Shown piece after piece: positions 19,054 through 27,999 of a stretch of 64,000 nt of DNA (the stretch's first letter is position 1; each line of letters opens with the position of its first letter). A program made the translations under genes and the position numbers. This DNA comes from SAR202 cluster bacterium (lineage in GTDB: Bacteria > Chloroflexota > Dehalococcoidia > Lucifugimonadales > UBA2962): NCBI GenBank assembly GCA_022447925.1, contig JAKUTS010000007.1, positions 13,023 to 77,022 of the forward strand, read 5' to 3'. The notes beneath the pieces were generated by a model that worked only from the letters and a program-made list of their open reading frames with translations, was not told the DNA's origin and ran no database searches.

Positions 19054-20391
19054 ATGCAACAAAATCGTGATCTATTACATAAAGATAATATGTTGATTGC
19101 CAACTCAACTAAAGTTAGGTATAACCCTATGGTGATTCAATCTGGATCTGGATCACGTTTAAAGGATGATAAAGGACGTAGTTATCTCGATTTTGGCGGC
19201 AATTGGGCTCTGGCGAACTTAGGATATGATAATAAAAATGTACAAGCTGCGATTCAAAAGCAGTTAGAAAACACAAGTTACGCAGGTATAGTCTCCAGCA
19301 TCAATGAGCCAGCTCTGCTATTAGCAGAAAAGCTTGTGCAGTTAATGCCAGGTGATTTTCATAAAAAGGCTTGGTTTGGTTTATCAGGATCAGATGCAGC
19401 GGAAGCAGCACAAAGAATGGTTTTAGCAAGTTCAGGTAAGAGTCGTATTCTGTCATTTGTTGGCGCTATGCATGGAACAAATGATACTGGTATGGGATTA
19501 TCTGGCCTGCCTGGTGCAGGAGGTGTGAAATATGGATCACATGTAATAAAAGCTCCGTTTCCAGATCCATACAGATCTCCTTTTCCTGGAGATAGTTTAG
19601 GATTGGCGGATCGTTGTACTTCCTTTATCGAAGACTATCTTTTTAAAACTATTTGTCCGCCCAGCGACATTGCAGCAGTATTTGTTGAAACTGTACAAAG
19701 TGATAGCGGGGATGTAGTACCACCTGATAATTTTATGCCTCTTCTTAGGAAATTATGTGATGAACATAATATTTTATTAGTAATTGATGACATCAAGATT
19801 GGATTGGGTAGGACAGGTCGAATGTTCTCATATGAACATTATGGTATTGAAGCTGACCTCATTTTACTTGGAAAATCATTGGGAGGAGGCTTGCCATTAA
19901 GTGCAGTTGTAGGGAGAGCTGATGTGTTGGATAGTGGGTTTGCTGGATTCACTACATCTGGTAATGCAGCCTGCTGTATAGCTGGGTTTGAGACTTTGAA
20001 TGAAATAGAGCGACTAAACCTGGTTGAACATTCAGCAATTGCAGGAAAATACCTAGGAGATAAATTAGCTTCTACTCTAGGAGATTATGAAATAGTTGGA
20101 GACATCAGAGGTCGCGCTTTAATACAGGGCATAGATTTGGTTCAGGATAAGATTTCAAAATTGCCTAATAGGCAAGCAGCATCCAGTATAGTGTACAGAT
20201 GTTGGGAATTAGGGTTATTACTTTATTATGTTGGGAATTCTGGAAACGTATTGGAAATAACCCCTCCATTAGTATTAACTGCTGATGAGATTGATGAAGG
20301 CACAAGCATATTAGATCAGGCATTTAACGATTATATGGACGGCAAAATTGATCAAGCCAAAGTAGCAGAATTCTCAGGTTGGTTTGTGTGA
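19054..20391 (+). CDS. Class III PLP-dependent aminotransferase
   Basis: YLDFGGNWALANLGY; LLVIDDIKIGLGRTGRMFSYEHYGIEADLILLGKSLGGGLPLSAVVGR. Confidence 0.92.
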   Translation: MQQNRDLLHKDNMLIANSTKVRYNPMVIQSGSGSRLKDDKGRSYLDFGGNWALANLGYDNKNVQAAIQKQLENTSYAGIVSSINEPALLLAEKLVQLMPGDFHKKAWFGLSGSDAAEAAQRMVLASSGKSRILSFVGAMHGTNDTGMGLSGLPGAGGVKYGSHVIKAPFPDPYRSPFPGDSLGLADRCTSFIEDYLFKTICPPSDIAAVFVETVQSDSGDVVPPDNFMPLLRKLCDEHNILLVIDDIKIGLGRTGRMFSYEHYGIEADLILLGKSLGGGLPLSAVVGRADVLDSGFAGFTTSGNAACCIAGFETLNEIERLNLVEHSAIAGKYLGDKLASTLGDYEIVGDIRGRALIQGIDLVQDKISKLPNRQAASSIVYRCWELGLLLYYVGNSGNVLEITPPLVLTADEIDEGTSILDQAFNDYMDGKIDQAKVAEFSGWFV

Positions 20392-20474
20392 ATAAACAGC
20401 TGTTAGCATACATCATACTAGGTTTAGGTTTTTTAATTATTGTCGCATTGATAATTCTTTTGATATTAGTTTAA
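20388..20474 (+). CDS. Putative 28-aa single-pass membrane micropeptide
   Basis: GTG start overlapping aminotransferase TGA (GTGA): VNKQLLAYIILGLGFLIIVALIILLILV*; not in ORF track because of length. Confidence 0.45.
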   Translation: MNKQLLAYIILGLGFLIIVALIILLILV

Positions 20475-20505
20475 GCACATAACATAATTAATTAGTATAA
20501 AGGAG

Positions 20506-21363
20506 ATGAATATGAGTGATCTAAATGATCTAAGGTCCAATGTTTTAGGGCTATTTAATGAATTCTCTGGCACCGCGAGTGTTTGTGCCAATAATTTAAC
20601 AACGGGAGATGTACTGTGTATTAATGAAAAACAAGTGCTTCCTGCACTCAGCGCTATCAAAATAGGCATTATGGCGGAACTTTTTTTTCAGATCGAGGAA
20701 GGAAAATACAATTTACTCGATCGAGTAAAGATAAATGGTCTCGATCTTAGAGGAGGCACAGGAGTTTTTAGAGAAATGGAAACTCCTTTTGAAGTCACAT
20801 TAAAAGACATCTGTATGATGATGATTGTAGTAAGTGATAACACTTGTACATGGAAGCTTAGTTCTATGCTGGGAATAGATAATATAAACGAAAGAATGAG
20901 GTCGCTGGATATGAATGAATTTTCACTGAATCATGATCTGGGTCCGACCGCGTTTGATGATATGCAGGGAAAGGATGTCGATGCATATTCAGAGTGCTCT
21001 GCCAGGGACTTTACTACTCTTGTTACCTTGATGGCTAAGGGCGAATTGGTATCAAAAGACTCATCTGATGCAATGCTTGATATTATGGGCCGATGCCAGC
21101 ATATTGAGTGGCTTGGCAGGTATCTTCCATTGGATCAATTTCCTGCTGAATCTGGAGTCGTACCTAAAGTCAAAATGTATAACAAACTTGGAGCGTATTT
21201 ACATGCCAGATGCGACACGGGTCTTATTAAGTCAGAAAACAGTGATTATGTTATCACGGTGTTTGCTTCATACAGTAAGGACGAAAGTCTACTTTTATGC
21301 CCTCATGAGGGATCAAGATTGATTGGAAAAGTATCAAAGGCAGTATATGGCGTTTGGGGTTAG
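20506..21363 (+). CDS. Beta-lactamase-fold (class A-like) serine hydrolase without obvious signal peptide
   Basis: SAIKI (SxxK), SDNTC (SDN) and YNKLGA (K-x-G) motifs; AAAGGAG upstream; likely start 20506 or 20512. Confidence 0.82.
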   Translation: MNMSDLNDLRSNVLGLFNEFSGTASVCANNLTTGDVLCINEKQVLPALSAIKIGIMAELFFQIEEGKYNLLDRVKINGLDLRGGTGVFREMETPFEVTLKDICMMMIVVSDNTCTWKLSSMLGIDNINERMRSLDMNEFSLNHDLGPTAFDDMQGKDVDAYSECSARDFTTLVTLMAKGELVSKDSSDAMLDIMGRCQHIEWLGRYLPLDQFPAESGVVPKVKMYNKLGAYLHARCDTGLIKSENSDYVITVFASYSKDESLLLCPHEGSRLIGKVSKAVYGVWG

Positions 21364-21378
21364 TGATTGAATCTAACT

Positions 21379-22281
21379 CTATGATCTGCGTTTGATCTTT
21401 GGGTCTAGTATGTCCCTCAGACCATCTCCTGAGAGGCTCATTCCTAGAACTGTAAATGTTAAGAATAGACCAGGAAAAATTATCATGTATGGTGCTCTGC
21501 TGAGATAGTCTTTAGCTCCTGCTACCATATTACCCCAACTCGGTATTTCCTCTGGTGGACCCGCGCCAAGGAAGCTGAGGTATGCTTCTAATAATACTGC
21601 TGCTGACGCTACATATGTGGCATGTACAATCAATGGAGCCACGATATTAGGCAAAATGTGTCTAATCATAATACGAGGTGTTGTAGCTCCAATTGATCGA
21701 GAAGCTTCAATGTAGGTTCGTTCTCTTAAGCTCAAAACAGCTGATCTGACTACTCGTGTGGCTATAGGGATCTCGGTAACACTTAATGCGATGATAACAT
21801 TCTGTACACTTCCACCTAACAACGCCATCAGCGCAATCGCTAATATTATTGAAGGGATTGACATTAGGCCGTCCATGAATCGCATGACTACCATGTCAAA
21901 CTTTTGAGAATATCCAGCGGCTACTCCAATGATGGTTCCAGCACTAATTGCTATTATAGCAACGGATACTCCAACTGTTAATGAAATGCGACTGCCATAT
22001 AATGCTCGTGACCAAATGTCCCTACCTATGTTGTCCGTGCCAAACCAATGGCCTGCTGTCCAAGGTCCGGTGAATCTATCTAGAGGAGCAGGCATAGATG
22101 GATCGGATGTCCAGAGAAGTGGGGCAAAAATAGCTATTACCACGGCAAACAAAAATATTGAAATTCCTACAGCCATATTCGGATGTCTTTTCAATAACGA
22201 TAGTAAGCCTTTGACTCTGTCTTTTATAGTTAAGTCAGGAGGCTTTATCCATGCTGAAGTTGAGGTTTGATTCTTATTCAT
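21379..22281 (-). CDS. Peptide/opine-type ABC transporter permease, DppC-like
   Basis: HWFGTDNIGRDIWSRALYGSRISL; EASRSIGATTPRIMIRHILPN. Confidence 0.93.
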   Translation of the reverse strand: MNKNQTSTSAWIKPPDLTIKDRVKGLLSLLKRHPNMAVGISIFLFAVVIAIFAPLLWTSDPSMPAPLDRFTGPWTAGHWFGTDNIGRDIWSRALYGSRISLTVGVSVAIIAISAGTIIGVAAGYSQKFDMVVMRFMDGLMSIPSIILAIALMALLGGSVQNVIIALSVTEIPIATRVVRSAVLSLRERTYIEASRSIGATTPRIMIRHILPNIVAPLIVHATYVASAAVLLEAYLSFLGAGPPEEIPSWGNMVAGAKDYLSRAPYMIIFPGLFLTFTVLGMSLSGDGLRDILDPKIKRRS

Positions 22282-22284
22282 TCG

Positions 22285-23229
22285 TTATTTATATCTAATC
22301 CTAGGATCCAGTAGACCGTAAGACAGATCTATTAATAGATTTATAAATGCAACTATAGCTGCGAAAACTAAAACCGTTCCTTGAATGACGGGGTAATCTC
22401 TATGGCTTAAAGCATTGACCAAAAGTCTACCCATTCCAGGTATCGCAAAAACATTTTCTGTAACCACGACTCCACCTAACAGTAAAGCTAAGCTGATTCC
22501 ACATACAGTTATAATTGGCAGCATTGCATTTCGTAATGCATGTGCTAGTAAAACACGAGTTTCTGCTAGGCCTTTAGAACGTGCGGTTCTGATGTAATCT
22601 TCCGAAAGCACTTCTAGCATTGTTGCTCGAGTCATTCTTCCTATAAGAGCCATTACTACTAAACCGGTAGCTAGTACTGGTAGCACCATATGATAAAAAT
22701 ACTTACCTACATTTTCAGTAGGGGCAGTGTAACCGATTGCTGGAAACCAATTCAGCTTTACCGCAAATGCCCACATCAATATGAAACCAAGCCAAAATAA
22801 AGGTACCGAGTATCCTAAAGTCGTAAAGATCATTACTGACCTGTCTATCCAACTGTTAGCCTTCCATGCTGCAATTATGCCTAATGGTATTGCTATAGCC
22901 ATGGAAAATATGAGGGTAAATGCTGCTACAGAAAATGTTGGAACTATACGCTGTCCGATCATTTTTGTAACGGATGTTTTTCCAAATAGTGATTCTCCGA
23001 GGTCTCCTTGGAAAAGGTTGCCAAACCAGATTCCTAATTGAACATACATTGGCTTATTAAGACCTAGACTCTCTCTAATTAATTCGTATTTTTCTTCTGT
23101 TGCATGTGTGCCTACGATTAAAGCAGCAGGGTCTCCAGGAGCTATATGGATTAAAGCAAATACTACCAAGGCTACAACAAGTAGAACCGGTATCATTGCT
23201 AACAATCTTCTGAGTATATATCCACTCAT
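22285..23229 (-). CDS. Peptide/opine-type ABC transporter permease, DppB-like
   Basis: MSGYILRRLLAMIPVLLVVALVVFALIHIAPGDPA; DYIRTARSKGLAE; VFAIPGMGRLLV. Confidence 0.93.
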   Translation of the reverse strand: MSGYILRRLLAMIPVLLVVALVVFALIHIAPGDPAALIVGTHATEEKYELIRESLGLNKPMYVQLGIWFGNLFQGDLGESLFGKTSVTKMIGQRIVPTFSVAAFTLIFSMAIAIPLGIIAAWKANSWIDRSVMIFTTLGYSVPLFWLGFILMWAFAVKLNWFPAIGYTAPTENVGKYFYHMVLPVLATGLVVMALIGRMTRATMLEVLSEDYIRTARSKGLAETRVLLAHALRNAMLPIITVCGISLALLLGGVVVTENVFAIPGMGRLLVNALSHRDYPVIQGTVLVFAAIVAFINLLIDLSYGLLDPRIRYK

Positions 23230-23316
23230 TAAAACCTAGTTTTGTCTCCTGATATTTATCCGACCGAATTAGTCGCGTTTATGTTTATTAATTCAACTGT
23301 TAAATTGAACTAACAA

Positions 23317-23350
23317 ACAAGCTCTTTGAGCGTTAACTCAAAGAGCTTGT
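23317..23350 (-). promoter_or_regulatory. Perfect 14-bp stem hairpin between substrate-binding protein and permease genes
   Basis: ACAAGCTCTTTGAG-cgttaa-CTCAAAGAGCTTGT; no long T tract. Confidence 0.75.
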
Positions 23351-23388
23351 CTGCTCTTAACTTATATTTCCGCCTGTTTAGTTTCGAT

Positions 23389-25086
23389 TTATCTATCTAA
23401 CCAAGCATTTATATAAACTGGAAATACCGGTACGTCAAAGTCTTTAACGACCTTGCTATATGGGTAAATAGATGCCCATTGAGCGAGCATTACTTGAGGT
23501 GCAGAATCGTAAAGTGCGAGCTGCATCTCTCCGATAAGTTCCATCTGTTTTGATGCATCAGGCTCAAAAGCATATTGAAGTCGCAATGCTTTTGTCCTTT
23601 CTACTTCCGGATCATCTCCGAAGTTACCAAAATACAGTGTTCCTGAAAGCATAGGATCAGCCACAGGATCTGGAGAAGCCCACTGAACCCACCAGTCTGT
23701 AATAGCATCCCAATCTGGATCAGGCAGTCTTGATAGCAAAGTCGCCCAGTCCATTGATGGCATTTCAACTGTTAATCCAACTTCTTCGAACAGAGGCTTT
23801 AACACCTGTCCCATTGGAGTAATAGTTGCATAGTCATTTGGATTCATAAGCAAGAATGTTTCTCCAGCATAACCAGAGTCAGCAATCATTTTCTTTGCTT
23901 TTTCAACGTCTTTTTCGTTGTAGTACTCTTCACCAACAGTGCTGGCGAGTGGAGTTCCACACCTGTACCTTGATGGGCACAGTGACCATAGATCACTCGG
24001 TCCCATTGATGCTGCTAACGCTTCAATGTCTGTAGCCGCCTGCAAAGCTTGTCTGATCATTTTATTGCTAGCTGGCCCTGTAGAACTGACATAGAAGTCA
24101 TAGGTCCAGAAGTGCTTGTCATACTTAGCTACATCGATATTTGGATCATCAACCATTTCTGTGAAGAAATCCAATCCAGCACCGTCCCACACATCAATTT
24201 CGCCTGTTTGCAATGCAGCTTTCTTACTTTCTTCGGATGGAATTTCTAACCATTCGATTGTATCGATATACGCAATTTTCGAACCGGCCAGATAACTGCC
24301 AGCCTCGTCTGTTCTAGGGACGTATGCATCAAATCGTTCTACAACTAATTTGTCTCCACGTACCCACTCAGAAACTTTATATGGTCCTGAGCCAATAGCG
24401 TTTTCTTCTCCATAATCTTCCTGTGCAGGGGTGTTTGCAACACTTTCTGGCCATATGTTAGAGAGAGGCCATGGCGCTGCCATTCCTGAAATTACTACAC
24501 CCATTGGCTGTTTGAAAGTCAAAGAAAAAGTATGGTCATCGATTTCTTTCCAGCCATCTTCTACCATCTGACCTTTTAACATGTCACCCGCGGCAGTAGT
24601 TTCCCACATTCTCTTTAGAGAAGGGATAACGTCACCTGACGTTACAGATGAGCCATCATGGAATGTCATACCATCTCTGAGTGTGAAAGTATATGTGGTG
24701 CCAGCGTCATCAACTTCCCAGCCAGAAACCATTTGTGGCTTTGCATTGAAACCGGCATCTCGTTCAAATAGTCTTTCCCAAACGTGAGCAGAGATTGTTG
24801 TAACAACATAAGCTCCTGAGAATGAGGTATCTAGTGTCTCCAGGCTAGCTTGGGCCGCCACCTTAAGGGTTCCGCCGAATTTTTCTCCTGATTTCATGTC
24901 TCCAAGAGTTTTTAGCGTCGAATCACTTACTGGTTCAGTTGTGTCAGCAGTGGATTCACTTACCTCAGTGCTTTCTGTCGTTGTTACCGCATCTGAAGTA
25001 GCAGCTTCTTCATCTTCACTACAAGCTACTATCGATAAGGACAATGCACAGATCAACACTACTAACAAGGTTAATCTACTAAGCAT
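23389..25086 (-). CDS. ABC transporter substrate-binding lipoprotein, SBP_bac_5 family
   Basis: Lipobox LSLSIVAC; WEVDDAGTTYTFTLRDGMTFHDGSSVTSGDV; GSGPYKVSEW. Confidence 0.94.
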   Translation of the reverse strand: MLSRLTLLVVLICALSLSIVACSEDEEAATSDAVTTTESTEVSESTADTTEPVSDSTLKTLGDMKSGEKFGGTLKVAAQASLETLDTSFSGAYVVTTISAHVWERLFERDAGFNAKPQMVSGWEVDDAGTTYTFTLRDGMTFHDGSSVTSGDVIPSLKRMWETTAAGDMLKGQMVEDGWKEIDDHTFSLTFKQPMGVVISGMAAPWPLSNIWPESVANTPAQEDYGEENAIGSGPYKVSEWVRGDKLVVERFDAYVPRTDEAGSYLAGSKIAYIDTIEWLEIPSEESKKAALQTGEIDVWDGAGLDFFTEMVDDPNIDVAKYDKHFWTYDFYVSSTGPASNKMIRQALQAATDIEALAASMGPSDLWSLCPSRYRCGTPLASTVGEEYYNEKDVEKAKKMIADSGYAGETFLLMNPNDYATITPMGQVLKPLFEEVGLTVEMPSMDWATLLSRLPDPDWDAITDWWVQWASPDPVADPMLSGTLYFGNFGDDPEVERTKALRLQYAFEPDASKQMELIGEMQLALYDSAPQVMLAQWASIYPYSKVVKDFDVPVFPVYINAWLDR

Positions 25087-25401
25087 ATAGACCTCCTTTT
25101 ACCTTGATTGTTCTACTATAAAGTTTTACAACATTAATCGTGAAATCTATCTGCAAATCAATCTATACTCGTTACTAAATATAATAACTTCTACGATAAC
25201 TGTTGTTGGTTGGGAACTGTCTCACAAGCGATATACCATGTCAACATCGTGAGGGAATTCACATAATACCCGAATACCAATGAAATGAGCCTTTGATATT
25301 GTATTGAAACATCTGCGCTGCTACACTCCTTCAACTGATACGGTCTAATTTGGTGATTTAGAAACCAATATGAAAAATAAATCAAACTGAGGGAGACTGA
25401 A

Positions 25402-26493
25402 ATGAATAGAATTAAGGGAGCTGTATTGTATGAATACAATCAGCCAGTTGTAGTAGAAGATATGGACTTAGGTGCCCCCCAAAATGGGGAGGTTTTGGTG
25501 AAGATGATGGCTAGCGGAGTGTGCCATTCTGACTGGCATGTAGTAAAAGGGGAGTGGTCAAATATTCCAACACCTGTCATTCTTGGGCACGAAGGAGCGG
25601 GGGTCGTAGAAGAGATTGGACCGGGTGTTACAAAACTAAAACCGGGAGATCACGTTATACTCTCATGGATGCCGAGTTGTGGTTTATGCGAAGCATGCCA
25701 GATTGGACGACCAAATGTATGTTACAGGCCCCCTGCGAGTACTAGAACGGCGCGCACGACTTCAACGAATAAAGATATATCCTTTCTTTCAGGATTGGGT
25801 ACCATGTCTACTCATGCCATAGTAACTGAAGAAGCGGCGGTTTCGATTGATAAAACGATGCCATTTCCCCAGGCATCTCTAGTTGGATGTGGCGTTATGA
25901 CAGGCGTTGGAGCAGCTATAAACACAGCAAAAGTACATCCTGGATCTAGTGTTGCTGTATTTGGTGCAGGAGGTGTAGGTCTTAATGTGATACAAGGCGC
26001 AGCAATTGCCGGAGCAACAACTATTATCTCAGTAGATCTTTTAGATAATAAATTAGAATTAGCAAAACAATTTGGTGCGACTCACACCGTAAATTCTAAA
26101 GATACAGATCCTGTTGAAGCAATAAAAGATCTTACAGGGGGGCTAGGAGTTCATTACTCTTTCGAAGCAATTGGCTTAGTGCCGGAACCATTCGTTCAAT
26201 CAATACATGCAGTTAGAAACAGAGGTTTAGCGGTATGGGTCGGCCACGCTCCTCTTGAAACTCCCGTCACAATCGATGCAAGAGATATTATGTGGGAGAA
26301 AAAAGTTATTGGATCAATGTACGGCAGTGCGCGTCCACACATCGATTTTGGACGGCTAATATCGCTGTATCAGTCCGGTCAATTGAAGTTGGATGAATTA
26401 ATTACTCGTAGTTTCAATATTGATGATGTGAATACAGCCTTCCAAGTTCTTGGTGAAGGTAAAGTTGCAAGAAGCGTTCTAACTTTCGATTGA
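25402..26493 (+). CDS. Zinc-dependent alcohol dehydrogenase (class III / NDMA-dependent-like)
   Basis: GVCHSDWHV, GHEGAGVVEEIGPGV, CGLCEACQIGRPNVC, VAVFGAGGVGLN. Confidence 0.93.
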   Translation: MNRIKGAVLYEYNQPVVVEDMDLGAPQNGEVLVKMMASGVCHSDWHVVKGEWSNIPTPVILGHEGAGVVEEIGPGVTKLKPGDHVILSWMPSCGLCEACQIGRPNVCYRPPASTRTARTTSTNKDISFLSGLGTMSTHAIVTEEAAVSIDKTMPFPQASLVGCGVMTGVGAAINTAKVHPGSSVAVFGAGGVGLNVIQGAAIAGATTIISVDLLDNKLELAKQFGATHTVNSKDTDPVEAIKDLTGGLGVHYSFEAIGLVPEPFVQSIHAVRNRGLAVWVGHAPLETPVTIDARDIMWEKKVIGSMYGSARPHIDFGRLISLYQSGQLKLDELITRSFNIDDVNTAFQVLGEGKVARSVLTFD

Positions 26494-26533
26494 TAGAAAA
26501 CAAAATTAATCTTAACAATATCGGTGGAATATA

Positions 26534-27568
26534 GTGAAATTTGGTAACTGGATTTTCCCTATCAGCCTAGCTGAGGATTATGACGGCAAATTAATACATG
26601 AGGTTTTATGTGAAATAAAATTGTGTGAAGAGAATGGTTTTCACTCAGTTTGGTTGAACGAGCACCATTTTGATGGAACATCAGCCTTTGCAGATCCTGT
26701 AACTTTTTCCGCAGCGGTTGCCATGTGCACAAAAAATATAAAGATTGGTTTTGCTGTCCTTGAAATAGCATTACACAATCCAGTTAGACTTGCAGCACAG
26801 TGTTCTCTTATAGATCATCTTACTAAAGGTAGGTTGATTGTCGGACTGGGAAGAGGCTCTATCGCAAATCACTATGAGTATGATGGATTTGATGTGTCTA
26901 TGGATATGGGTGCTGGAGCTTTGGAGGAGGCAGAAGAATTATTAATAAAGTGTTGGACAGAAAAAGACGTAACTCATTCAGGAAAGTATTGGAACACCAA
27001 GTTTCCTGCAATACGTCCGGTCACATATTCAGTACCCCATCCTCCGATAATGCGATCTGCTATCAGCGAACGCAGTATAAGTAATTTAGCGAGTTTGTGT
27101 CGTCCTTTTCTTACTGCGGGAGGCAAACCAGCAGACATAATTAGAAAACTGACCTTGTATAAAGAACATGCTACAAAGTCTGGCTATACCGATTCAGAGA
27201 TTCAGTCAGCCGTAAACGATATATGGTTTACCTCAGATATATTAGTAGCTGACTCTACCAACGAAGCTGAGAAAATAGCTAGAGAACATTTAGAAATAGA
27301 ACAGAAATTTATTAGCGACGCAAGAATAAAATTGAATTCATCTGAATGGGTTAATTCAAAAGAAGGACAGGGTCATCTTAAACACGAAACACTTGAGGAT
27401 GGGTTTATTTTTGGATCAGTTGGTAAAGTTAAGGATCAAATTAATGACCTTCGCCAGGCAGGTGTAAATAATCTAATGTTAAAGGTGAATACAGGGCAAA
27501 TGGATTATCGAGTTGTTGAAAAAACAATTCGACTATTGGGTGATGAGGTCATACCGTTTTTCACCTGA
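26534..27568 (+). CDS. LLM class flavin-dependent oxidoreductase
   Basis: Luciferase-like: GFHSVWLNEHHFDG, KIGFAVLEIALHNPVRLAAQ, GRLIVGLGRGS. Confidence 0.92.
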   Translation: MKFGNWIFPISLAEDYDGKLIHEVLCEIKLCEENGFHSVWLNEHHFDGTSAFADPVTFSAAVAMCTKNIKIGFAVLEIALHNPVRLAAQCSLIDHLTKGRLIVGLGRGSIANHYEYDGFDVSMDMGAGALEEAEELLIKCWTEKDVTHSGKYWNTKFPAIRPVTYSVPHPPIMRSAISERSISNLASLCRPFLTAGGKPADIIRKLTLYKEHATKSGYTDSEIQSAVNDIWFTSDILVADSTNEAEKIAREHLEIEQKFISDARIKLNSSEWVNSKEGQGHLKHETLEDGFIFGSVGKVKDQINDLRQAGVNNLMLKVNTGQMDYRVVEKTIRLLGDEVIPFFT

Positions 27569-27582
27569 AATAAAAATCAATT

Positions 27583-27924
27583 TTAAAAATCCACATAAAA
27601 ACCTAGGCGCTTTCCTCCTATCAGGTGCAAGTGACCATGTTCTTGGGTTTGTAGCCCGTCATTTCCAAAATTGGATAATAATCGATATCCATTTGGACAC
27701 ATCTCTCTACCTATGTCTACCGCCAATGCCGAAATTTTATTGAAAAGTTTTTTGTCCTGCCACAACTGGCTTTGAGATATGTGTGCTTTAGGCACGAACA
27801 AAATCATAACGGGTGCCCAATCTAGTACATTATCAAACACAGATATTTCGGTGTCTTGATAATGGATTTTACCAGGAGAACGCCCATGCGCTACTTCGCA
27901 AAGTATGCAAATTGTGTCTTTCAT
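27583..27924 (-). CDS. HIT family protein
   Basis: C-terminal EHGHLHLIGG histidine triad; ICILCEVAHG. Confidence 0.88.
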   Translation of the reverse strand: MKDTICILCEVAHGRSPGKIHYQDTEISVFDNVLDWAPVMILFVPKAHISQSQLWQDKKLFNKISALAVDIGREMCPNGYRLLSNFGNDGLQTQEHGHLHLIGGKRLGFYVDF

Positions 27925-27999
27925 ATGATGGGTTAATTTATTAAGTTAAGTTTTTAATTTGATCAAACTTCAACTATATGAAGTGTTTTATTGTTGACT

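Noticed and set aside
25191-25439. 82-aa minus ORF in the intergenic region before the alcohol dehydrogenase
   Set aside because: No recognisable domain and overlaps the ADH start; likely chance ORF in AT-rich DNA.
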